A stretch of DNA of 64,000 bases from contig NC_084886.1 in NCBI RefSeq assembly GCF_958979055.1, positions 3,987,001 to 4,051,000 of the forward strand. The letters are read 5' to 3'. Under the pieces are notes generated by a model that was not told where the DNA came from, searched no databases, and saw nothing but the letters and a program-made list of their open reading frames with translations. The position numbers and the translations under genes are program-made. Numbering within the stretch: the stretch's first letter is position 1; the number at the start of each line of letters is the position of its first letter. Origin of the DNA: Alnus glutinosa. Its lineage: Eukaryota > Streptophyta > Magnoliopsida > Fagales > Betulaceae. Below, one piece after another: positions 37,128 to 47,498 of the stretch.

Positions 37128-39951
37128 TTAGACCATTCTCAAAGTGTGCATAGCTGTGCGCGAGCCTTTTGCATTTATATAAATAATCCCTTGGATTTCT
37201 TTTACACAATCTGCCATTGAGGGTCTCTCGCTACTCTCTATACGGACACACCTTGATGCCAGGTTTGCTAACATGGCTATAGACTCCATGGTGTAAGAAC
37301 TTCGGTTCAGCTCAGGATCTATCACCGTACGCAGTTTCTTCCTGTCATTCAATATGTTTCTTACCTGAAATACAAAGGACCATACATTTACGGTCCTGTC
37401 ATTTTCAGTAGCTAAACTTGGAGCTTGAGAACCAGAGCCTGTTGAAACTAGAAGAAAATTTTCTTACCTGTAGTACAAGGTTTTGATCATTTGGTCCCTG
37501 GTTCAAGTCCACGGCTCGGCGTCCAGTCAAAAGCTCAAGAAGAACCACTCCAAATGCATAAACGTCACTTTGTAGAGTGAGTTTCCCTGTCTGTTGTCAA
37601 AGGAAATAAATTCAATGCCCAGAGCTCTCTTGTTAAACAAATGCACTGGAATTAGAGAGAAAAAAACGTCTATGAGCAAAGAATATATACAAGTGATACT
37701 TTTAGATTGTAAGGGGACAAAATATTGTTGTCTTTGAATACTGTGTATTGCTGAGAACAGTTCAAGGGTGTATGCGATTTTAGTGTTTATATGAGATGGG
37801 TTGTTCTGAGTAGGGATTGGAGCTCCAACTCACTATATAAGAAATGTATTAAAACATTAAGCACACCAAGGTATATTGAAAACACAAGTAATCACTGGAT
37901 TTAGATTATTTGGATGGGCGAGATTTACGGAAACTCAAAATAGGAGGGTATATTGGGATGGCAATTAGGGTTGGTTCAATTTTGCCGGCCATATTTGGTA
38001 TTCAGAAAGTCCTGTACGGCTGCGTATAAGTTTTCCCCACAAACTGGGTTGGAGGACAGTCTATTAAAGCGACGAACTTTGTCTAATTTGAAGGAAGACT
38101 TTGTCCAGTTTAGAGAAAAACTGTCCTTGCGTTTGAGACTTATAGCCCGTTGTTCTACTAAGATACTTTATCGGTATCCTCATTTAGTTGAGGTTTGGAG
38201 ATTGCAGCAGGTGCTTTTTGGGTGAGGAACTGGGTGAGGATTTTGCTCTCTGACCTTTGATTGTTGGGGTCTGCTGTTCTCGTTCTTTAGCTTTTCTGGT
38301 TGAGGCGGGATATTCAGAAGATGATTAGCAGATGTTGAAGCTAGTAGGTGTTTGTTTGGTTGATGTTGTCTTCAGTATAACCATTTTCACCTCAGCTTCG
38401 GTTATGTTGGTTGTTTTGTTGTGCTGTTGCTTTTTAGGTGTTGTAGCCTTTTTTGTCTTTTGTAGTTGGCTATGGCTACTCTAGTTAGTAGCTTGTTTCC
38501 AGTTTTTCTGGAGCGTTTGTAAACAGGTTGTGTTTGAGCTTTATAAAAGCATTTATTCATCCAAAAAAAAAAAAAAAAAACTGTCCTTGCAACAATAGAT
38601 GCTTACATGAATCTTCTCATTATGCAAAGCTGCATGTGTCATGTGCATTTGAGCACATTGTGTCCGTAATGCATGTACAAAAACACATATATAGATATGT
38701 ATGTATATATCATAATATATGTTGGTATAAATATTTTATGTATTGTAATTTTCTTCAACTCTCGTTGCAGACCTGTGAGCAATTAGTTCTTGGAGAAAAC
38801 ATGAAGATGAATAGTTTATATGCAAAAGGGAGAAAGAAAAATATAATGAAACTTTATTCAAATTGTTGAACATGTATTACAATGAAAATTTGCTCTATGT
38901 AACAGGGATGCATACCGATGTATACTCAGGATCAAAATAGCCAAATGTACCAAGCACTCTAACCGTTACATAGGTCTCCTGGCCCTCTGGCATTAACTTG
39001 GCAAGCCCAAAATCAGATATCTATGAAAATAATCAAGTCAATCTTAGGCATTAGGCACTCTAATACATAATAGTCATGAGAAAATTCTTTAATAATCTTA
39101 CCTTTGCTTCAAAGTTGGCATCTAGAAGGACGTTGGTGGACTTAAAGTCTCGATGAACGATTGGAATCCCAACTGCAGAACTTGAATGGAGATAAGCAAG
39201 TCCCCTTGCAGCTCCAAGTGCCACTCTGAGCCTTTTAGGCCAATCCATTTTTGCTTCTCCAATTCCTAAAACAGAGAATTGGATTTAAGAAGAGAGTTCT
39301 GCAGACATGAGAATTGGATTTTTGAATTGAAACCAACCATTTAAGTGATCTTGCAGGTTCCCATTGTGCATATATTCATAGACCAGAAATCTGTGCTTCC
39401 CATCAGCACAATAGCCTATCAAGGACACCAGATTTGGGTGGTCGAGTCTGCTCAAGATATCAACTTCCACCCGGAACTCGTGCTCCCCCTCAGCCGCTTT
39501 AAATGGCGGCAGCTCCATTTTCTTGATTGCTACAACCTTCGGATGCCGAAACAGAAGCAAATAAGTAGGTGTTTATTCTTTTTTGTTAATAAACAAATTT
39601 TCAGACCATACCTCTCCTGACCGCAAAGCACCTCTATAAACTCGGCCGAATCCTCCTTTGCCAAGAAAATTCTCATCACTGAATGAATTTGTTGCCTCTT
39701 CCATCTCCTTGAGTGTGAACACTGATGATCCATGGTGCCTTTTCGCTGGCTGGGGGGTTTGATCTTCAAGTTGCCAAAGTTCCGCAGGTTTGTAAATCCC
39801 TGAAAAGCTCAGGAGGTAAATGTTGTAAGGGATACAAGAACATGCTCAAGAAGCATAAGCAGAAGCAGAAGGAGAACATACAAGGGTCTGTGTTATCATG
39901 GGACTTGCTTCTCCGGCGCTTGTTCCACGCTGAAACCAATCCGAAAGGCAT
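37128..39951 (-). CDS. PBL28: Receptor-like cytoplasmic kinase, PBL28 type
   Basis: The exons, in transcript order, are 39951-39882, 39799-39612, 39536-39338, 39265-39102, 39020-38916, 37590-37468 and 37364-37128, giving 361 residues. It is a complete Ser/Thr kinase: Gly loop LGKGGFGRV (69-77), catalytic Lys in VVAIKK (K91), HRDFKSTN with D192 as catalytic base, ISDFGLAK (DFG 210-212), [17 protein letters not shown] in the activation segment, and [22 protein letters not shown] long [19 protein letters not shown] helix C region fits RLCK-VII/PBL kinases. It lacks Gly2 and an N-terminal Cys, so no acylation site is evident; a basic NKRRRSKSH stretch lies near the N-terminus. Transmembrane and extracellular parts are absent. 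The best match from memory is PBL28 (AT1G24030). A likely 5' UTR intron donor lies at 40342. Intron 5 (1.3 kb) carries a retroposon. Confidence 0.94.
38131..38575 (+). mobile_element. 5'-truncated LINE-type retroposon in PBL28 intron 5
   Basis: The insert ends with an A-tail (38563-38580). It is flanked by a 15-bp duplication, AAAAACTGTCCTTGC, at 38116-38130 and 38576-38590 (its A-rich part merges with the tail). The sequence before the tail (GAGCTTTATAAAAGCATTT) resembles plant LINE 3' ends. There is no coding sequence. It lies antisense to the kinase gene. Confidence 0.75.
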
Positions 39952-41184
39952 AATCGCTTTTTCTTGAATGGATTTGATTCTGTGTTTATAGATTAAAATG
40001 ACAGAGACAATTGGATGGAGAAACTTGCTTCCATGACACCCTCACGTCGTTATTGGCAAAGGGCAAACCAGAAAATCTCTTAATTGGTAGTGAGTTCAGA
40101 GGTCCTGCTCAAAGCTCAAACAAAAAGAAAAATGGTGAAGATTATATGAGCAGAAAATATGAATGGGTGGTATGAGAATACTCTCAAGAGTACGTGTAGA
40201 GCAAGGGAAGTTAGATTAGGAGGATACTCAACAACAGAAGCAGCAGCTTTCAACAACCTTTTGAGAGAGAGCTTGAGATGTACTTGAAGGAAAAGGAAAA
40301 AAAGCGAAGAAAGAAAAAGTAGGTAGTGCTTGGCTTGCTTACCTTTGGATGAGAAGTGGTGGAGGGTGTTGAGTTTGATAAGGAAACAGAACCTGCATCA
40401 ACTCTCCTTTCCCATCTTTATTTCTTTATTTTTAGCATTTTGTGAAGAGAGAAAGGTGGCTGTTGCGATGGCGCTTTCATTTGTTTCTCTAACCCACACT
40501 TCGCACCGTATGATAGAATAATTATTTATTACTTTTACTATTTGAAGATGACAACGTAAGAAGATGGTCAATGGTGATTTCATCACCATAATGGTGGGAC
40601 AGAGATTCCGGCAATTTACTGATAGCAAATTGTACAATAAATGTGAAAGAGTCTTTATAAGACTTATCTGCTCGTGTAAATTTCAAACAGTGTGTCCCGT
40701 GCTCGGACATGTGAGTTCTATAAGATCTATCTCACATTTGTTGTATTTCGAGCAGCAAATTGTTGCTCCTGAAATTCACAAACACGGGGCCAACGAGTAA
40801 TCCTTTCATCAAGCAAACGCATGGTACGTTTTTTTTCGCTTATGTAAAAAGGAGAGGTAGGTTGCTTGAAACATTAGTATGAGTGCCTAAATTTCCTCCT
40901 TTATTGCGTGATCAAAGCACATTACATTTTGTAACATTTGACTACAACTATTTTTGTTACGTACAGTTTAATAGTTTCTTCTAAGTGGGACTCGAGAAAA
41001 GTTTTTCAACGGTATGTTAAATTAACATGTGTCCTAAAAGTAATACGCTTACCTAAAAGGCGTGGTTAATTAAGAGAAAAGAGCCCTAGCACAGCTCCAT
41101 TAGGGCTTGGGGAATTGGAACGGGCCTTCGTTTGCTATGTACATTTGTTGTAGTAAGCGTTTCTTTTGGCACTTCAACCTCTAA
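39952..41184. other. PBL28 upstream region and intergenic DNA
   Basis: On the minus strand a probable 5' UTR exon ends at 40343 with a donor AAAG|GTAAGC; an acceptor candidate (AACACAG) lies near 39983. So the kinase promoter probably lies beyond about 40450. The frames at 40330-40800 are incidental. No other gene seen. Confidence 0.5.
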
Positions 41185-41624
41185 GGGTCTCTAAAGGGTA
41201 GCTCAATCGGCTGGAGATCACACCTCATAAAATGGAGGTCACTAGTTCAAATCCCTCATCCTCTCTCTTGTGAGGACATGTCAAAAGAAAAAAACCTCAA
41301 AGGGTCCGGTTGAATTTGAAAAATGAGATTTAAAAATATCGATTTTAAAATGTACGATTTGAAAAAATGATTTTTAAAAATGCAGTTTAACGTTTGGCAA
41401 ATTCGCAGTTTGACCTTTAAAATCACATGTTAGCCTTTAAAATTGTGTTTTTTTTTTCCCTGCATTTTTCAAAAAATCATTCCCTTGCCTGCGATTTTAT
41501 AAAGTAGTTTTATGCGTTTTTAAATCACAATTTTTTAAAACCGCAATTCTCAAATGATTCATTTTCTACGATTTAGTTTAAAATCACACATTTTGTTTAC
41601 GAAACCACAATCCTAAACACACCT
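41185..41624. mobile_element. Tourist-like MITE, copy 2, split by a SINE
   Basis: This copy is inverted relative to the one at 33373. It starts GGGTC after TAA (41182-41184) and ends ACACCT before TAA (41625-41627). It shares long blocks such as atcgtagaaaatgaatc (read in reverse here). The SINE at 41190-41292 sits five bases inside its left end. Confidence 0.7.
41190..41292 (+). mobile_element. tRNA-derived SINE, copy 2
   Basis: A 103-bp unit with box A-like GTAGCTCAATCGGCTGG and box B-like CTAGTTCAAATCC and an A-rich tail. It is flanked by a 14-bp target duplication with one mismatch (AACCTCTAAGGGTC at 41176-41189; AACCTCAAAGGGTC at 41293-41306). Same family as 17900-18009. Confidence 0.88.
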
Positions 41625-43053
41625 TAAGCTACCTAAAAAACCGTCGTTTTAAGTGACACTTTTCTTGGCTTGTGTACTAAGAATCTAATAGGTCATGCCA
41701 TTCTTTTAACCCATTCCAAGTTGTTTTAAGGCCTTTTTTTTTACTTGTCAATCTTCTTTTCCTGTCCCCTTGCATTTGCATAGAAAATAAAAAAATATAA
41801 TTAGCTCACGTGGAGAAAAAAAGGGCTACAACAACCATGATTTACGTACTCACAAATATATGTGTGAAATTTTCTCTAGGTAATGACTTATAGTTGTTTC
41901 TTTCTGTCCTCCACAACTCCAGAATCCCCATCCATCCATTAAATGGGGTTCAAATTGTCATTCACGTGAAGAAATTATAAGATCGGCGAGTATGGGCCAT
42001 CATCTGCCTCATTAAATTTGCTCTTCACTTTGGCATTTTCCCTTCATCTACAAACAGCACCGCTTTAGCGGTTTAGCAATCAATTAGATTGTTACATCAA
42101 AGCGCAAAAGAAATTGTCACATATTCATCTCTACGTTCATTCCATCTCTTTATATGTACATAAAATTTACAGGATACAAGAGACACGTGTCTTCATCCCA
42201 TGGACCCAATTGAAACATACTGTTACCATTAAGGTCCAGTAGATTGGTCTCAATATATGGATCCAACATTTTTAATCTAGCATATAGCTCTCCCTCCAGG
42301 CCTCAATGACTCGACCACAAAGTTGCAACACATGCATTTGATTTGATACTCGACGTGATTTTGATACCAGATGATACAAACTTTGTGTTGAACTTATCCT
42401 TTAAAACTGGCTTACAGGAAAAGGGTATTCACGATCTTATATACACCCAGTTAAGATTGTACTTAAAGCATGTGAGAGACTTAAATTCGTAAGATAAGCC
42501 TATATAAGGCACCTTATGTTCATCTATAAAGCATTCAGTTAGTTTTATTTATACAAGTCAATTGGCTTAGGATTCACCATAGGAGAGATCCATGCATGGC
42601 TCCTTGAATACTGTTTTCTTCTAATTTTCCACCAGATGAAATCAAAGTTAAAACAATCCTAGCTTCCTGCGTTACGCGTTCTATGTTGCTAAAGCACATA
42701 ACACACAAACGCTTTCAATCAATCACTGATTTGGTGTTAATTTTACAGTTCCCAGATCAGTCAATTAAAATAGCTAGGCCCGTTGGCACCGAACCCTGCA
42801 TTAAAATCTCACAGAAATACTTGAATGATTGGCCCCATTTACGATCTGTGAGGCATGTGATGGTTATAATATTCATGTCACTTTTCAGATCGGCCGAGTA
42901 ATTAAGTTGGCAGTTGAAGTTGTTCCTAATGAATTTAAGGCCACTGCATGTCTGAAAACCACTATATATGCTTGCCTATGCCAGTTTCTAATACGCATCA
43001 GTATCACACCATCACTCGATCCCCCAACGAGTTCTCTCATCTTCACTTCAAAA
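41625..43053. other. MLP423 upstream region
   Basis: No other gene seen. The open frame extending upstream from the MLP423 ATG (from 42829) lacks family similarity and is probably 5' UTR or promoter. The frame 42683-42901 is incidental. Confidence 0.5.
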
Positions 43054-43647
43054 ATGGCTTCCAATGGCAAGCTCGACGTAGAAGTTGAGGTGAAGTCTCA
43101 CGCAGATAAGTTCTGGGCAAGCATCAGGGACTCTCCCACCATCCTCCCTAAGGCCTTCCCTAATGATTACAAGAGCATTGAAATTCTTGAGGGCGATGGC
43201 AAGTCTGTTGGTACTGTTCGACTAATAACATACGGGGAAGGTAAATATTTGGGTGATTCTCTTCTTTCTTATATATGTCAAGCTAATTACTTTAACAGTA
43301 CTTTCAGTGTTCTTGGGCATGCATTGCATGCACATTCATTTTTGTACTCTTCTTTTCTTCGTGTTTTTTCAGGTTCTCCTCTTGTCAAAGTATCAAAGGA
43401 GAAGATTGAGGCTTTTGATGAAGGAAAAAGGACACTTTCTTTCAGTGTGATCGAAGGGGATCTGCTGAATTACTACAAGGTTTTCAAGTGCCACATCACT
43501 GTGGTTCCAAAGGGAGCTGGGAGCCTGGCCAAATGGTCCAGTGAGTTTCAAAAGGCTACCGAGGAGATTCCAGACCCGCACGTGATTAAGGACTTTGTAG
43601 TCAAAAACTTCCAGGAGCTGGATGCCTATGTTCTCCTCGACGCATAG
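43054..43647 (+). CDS. MLP423: MLP-like protein 423, Bet v 1 superfamily
   Basis: The exons are 43054-43240 and 43373-43647, giving 153 residues, the normal size for the MLP/PR-10 branch. The protein starts MASNGKLDVEVEVKSHADKFW and has the Gly-rich loop EGDGKSVGTV (46-55) and KVSKEKIEAFDEGKRTLSFSVIEGDLLNYYKVFK, ending in the C-terminal helix (HVIKDFVVKNFQELDAYVL). The single intron interrupts codon 63 after its first base, the conserved Bet v 1/PR-10 position. Bet v 1 proteins have a ligand-binding cavity for hydrophobic molecules; the ligand here is unknown. The match to Arabidopsis MLP423 (AT1G24020) is from memory and is supported by PBL28 and GNAT next door. It is transcribed divergently from PBL28. 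The ORF can be read without splicing, but the intervening 132 nt have clean GT-AG ends and break the fold. Confidence 0.94.
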   Translation: MASNGKLDVEVEVKSHADKFWASIRDSPTILPKAFPNDYKSIEILEGDGKSVGTVRLITYGEGKYLGDSLLSYICQANYFNSTFSVLGHALHAHSFLYSSFLRVFSGSPLVKVSKEKIEAFDEGKRTLSFSVIEGDLLNYYKVFKCHITVVPKGAGSLAKWSSEFQKATEEIPDPHVIKDFVVKNFQELDAYVLLDA

Positions 43648-46600
43648 AGGCACCTCTCTGTTGGAAGATTGGGGGATAATATTTGCCGATGATATTATGG
43701 CCTAATAAACAATTGTTTGCAGTACGTACTGCTCTCATGTTTGTAGTTCATTTTCTTGTTCGTTTGCTTAAGTAATGCACTGGTGACTGGCTGTTCTTAT
43801 TATTTATCCCCATATTCCAAATCCCTTTTACCACTCATGTCAGAACTTCGATCTTCTGCTATTAGAGATTAAGCTAGAAACAAGTACGGATTAGATTGCA
43901 ATGTTTCCTCTCCGTTTAACGGAAATGTCTAATGGAGAGGGAGATTGCAACTCTAATGGTAGATTAGTAGGGTACATTAAACAAATTAAAAGATCGGAAA
44001 ACATTGCAAATTAAGTGAAAGATTAAGAGGGTAAGGGTAGTTTTCCGTTTCTTTTTCCAACATAATGAACCCCATATGTAGGTTTAATACTAATTGAGTG
44101 ATTGAGAAAAGATAAAATCGATTATACCCATTATTTATATGCCAATGACGATCAACTGGAAATATGAAAAAGGTGATCGAAATCAAGGAATTTGAACTTT
44201 TCGTTTCCAATTGGGAATATTACTGCATGTGCATAACTTTCATGATTTTTCCTAGAAGATCAAGAATGAGAAATGAAATATCATTAGTTAATAGCTTCAC
44301 TTACGTACAGCTGATAAACTAGGACATGATCAACCACAGTAGTGAAAGAAAGTAAAACTTCTTGGTAATGCAATCTAATCTGTACTTGGTTTCTAGTTTA
44401 ATCGCTAATAATATATAGCAGCTTAAGGGCACTAATAGCAGATTCTCTATAAATAGTTCTATTCCCTAAAATAGGAAAAATTTAAAAAAAGTGACAAAAA
44501 ATCAAGCCACAACAGTTACCCTATCTTGGATGACCGTCCATGGAAGCAACAGTACTTCCCAATACATTGGGTAGCAGTGTAGCTTCCTAATGCATTGTTT
44601 TAATATGAAAAAATGATCTCTCTCATCTCTCCTCTCTGGCTCTCTCTTCACGCGTCCAGAAAACACGCATTGCTCGTCGTTGGCGAACTCACGGCTCCTC
44701 CGGCGCCGGAAGTAGAGGAAGATGGCGATCCCGAGGAGGAGGGCGTAGGAGGTATCTGAAAATTGGATCTTGAAAATTGGCTTCAGACTCGGACACGGAA
44801 CCGTTGATGTGGAAGGCAGAGCGATGGGGGGAGAGGAGTTGGTGCTTGACGTTGTCGTCGGAAGCTAGCCTCGATCCGTCGGAAATTGCGTCATTCGACA
44901 GAGCATCGACGACCCACAAAATCACGTCTTTTGGTCACCATCGACAACAACCCATCAGAGGATCGGATCTCCTCTGTTTCGCCGTCACTGAACCGCCGGA
45001 TTTCATTGGAAATCGGCTCCTCTGGCTCTGTCGGCGACGGCTCAGTAACACCCACCGGAGATTGGGCATGGGTTTCACAAAATCGCTCTGTTTCTCTCCG
45101 GGGTCGATGAGTTTGGGTATATTAATCAAGAAGAAGATGAAGAAAAAGCAAAAATAAATAAATAAATAAAAGGTAAAAAAAAAATAATATTTTAATCTAT
45201 AGAGAAAGACAAAGAAAAACTGTTGTAGAATGTTTTTTATAAGAAAAAAAAAATAGTTTAATTCTCTAAATTTTTCTTAATTTAAAAAAAAAGTTGAAAA
45301 TTTACTGCGCTTTAATTCAGCAGTACAACCAGTGGACCATCACATTCAATATCCCCTGGAGCCCTCCTGCAATGGCTACCATTCAAAACAAACCTTCTCA
45401 ACGATCAATCAGTTTTCAGTACGTGGAAAAATGCCACTCGTCAATGCATTGTTATCATTTGCAGCAATTAATAACTCTGCCATGCTTTCTTAACGTACAG
45501 GACCCTTTCGGAGAACAGAATTCTCTCCATTTTCTTGCATAATTGTCTTTTTCACAAAAATAATTATGTCCTTACTTTATAACTAAATTAATCCAAATGA
45601 AGAGGATCCAAATTCCCTTTCCGGGTTCAATTTGTAGTCTTCTTGCATTAAACTCACCACTGTCCCCTTCCTTGTTTGTGAGTGTCCCCTGAGTAAGAGT
45701 TTTCCACCTCCAACTGAGAGGCCACCCTCTCTCTTGTGAGTGCCTGGTATTGGACAATATAAATTCAAAATGAGAAAAAAATTAGGAAGTCGGAATCGCA
45801 ATGGACTTCAAGGCTCGATCACCATGACGATATTTTCAAAACGTAGTTTGTCCCCTTTCTAATTAAATGTAGTGCTACGATGAATGAAAATCGTTCCCAA
45901 GATACAATAAAACCCGATCGATTCACAATCAACATTACTCTGGAATATATAGCACCGTTCGAGACTAACCAAACACCCTTTAGGTGAGATTAAAAATGAA
46001 CAAAATAATGTACGGAAATACGAAAATAGTTCTATATATGTTTTTCTATATATTTTGGAGATGATTTGTGGGTCATGTATAATATTTAGCAGTTCAATCT
46101 TGGACGGTGGCAGCCAGGGATAGAGCGAGAAGCTCTTATAGGTAGGAATCAAGGACCAACAAAATTTGTTGGTAAAGACTTGTACTCTTGTAGGCTATTT
46201 TTTTTTGGAAATGAAGGGGGGCATGACCCCTACTAGCCCCCCAAGTTCTGTCTTTAGTGGCAGTCCCGAATTATAATCGCTATCTCTCACTTAATAGCCA
46301 CCTAATTAATCACCTATTTATCACTCACTAACGAATAGATTGACTCAGTCATTAGCTGTTTTAAGTGCGTCTCATAGCACCCAAAGCCTATGCGTGTGCG
46401 CATGACACAAACGGCAGTAAGGTCGTTGGGTGGCTATCTCTCTTCTTCAACACTCAAGTTATAATTAGAGTGATGAGTATATATATATATATATAAAGGT
46501 GTTGACTTCACAATCTCTATTAATGAGGTGTAAAACATAATTTTAAGTTAAACGGAAGAGGGAAATCGTTCTTAATTTGAAATACCAAATTTTTAAATAA

Positions 46601-47498
46601 ACAAAGAAATTATTATTTGAATTTTAATTTATTTATTCTAATATAATCTATAGGAGTGATACATGCACAACAATAGTGTGCACAACATGAGCTTGTGTAA
46701 AAATCATTTTCCTAAAATCTAACACCCCAAAGGAGGGAAGAGCTCTGCCTCCTTTCTCCTTTCCTCAATCCCTACCCGCTGCGCTCCCCTTCCCTTCATC
46801 TCTCTCTCTCTCTCTCTCTTTTCTTGGCTAATTAAGGAGATGGCAGATATGCAGGGCTCCACCCACCTCCACTTAATTATATCTTTGTAACTTTGTTTTG
46901 TGAGATCTTATCTTACTTAAGAATGAAAAATTAATTGAAGTCTCACATTGCATTGATTTTAGTAGGTAGTCGGTGCATTATTTGTTTCTGTCTCCTTGTT
47001 GGTTGGCTGGATATATAGTGAATCATCTATGTCGTTGGATGGCCCACATATATTGGGCGGTGGGCACGTCTACCCACAGAGGTGTTTCTACTGCTAAAAG
47101 AGTGATCTTGTAAACCTAACTTCTATCAACCTAGGAATGTTTGTTAATGATTTTTAAAAGTGTATTTCATGTTTTTATTTGAAATTTTGTTTGATGTGAT
47201 TTAAGGTTGAGAGGTATTTTTTGTGGAGTCTTCCTTTGAGAAAATATTTTTTTTTGGGGTTTACTTAAGAATCAGTAAAAAGTGTTTTGTGTTTTTAAAG
47301 AAACAAATATTTAAACATACTTATTTTGAAAAAAATAAATAAATAAAAAATACAAATAAGTATGAAGCTAACTTCTTACTTAAAAAAGAAAAAGAAATAC
47401 ATCTATCATGATTCATGAAGCCCTAGGGCTTAAAGCTTCAATTCTAAAAGTGCTTTTTCCCCCTCAATAAGCTTTTTGATTGCACGGCCACATTTTAA
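43648..47498. other. Intergenic with a possible captured gene fragment
   Basis: The GC-rich pocket 44640-45130 stands out. On the minus strand it reads through a hydrophobic stretch and a basic cluster (YALLLGIAIFLYFRRRRSRE), resembling the start of a membrane protein, but no full gene closes and I do not recognise the family. Remnants of a GGGGCATGACCCC-type repeat lie near 46210-46240, a TA microsatellite at 46478-46496 and a CT tract at 46801-46820. The rest is featureless. Confidence 0.4.

Noticed and set aside
42829-43053. 75-codon N-terminal extension of MLP423
   Set aside because: The family starts at MASNGKL; the upstream residues have no Bet v 1 similarity.
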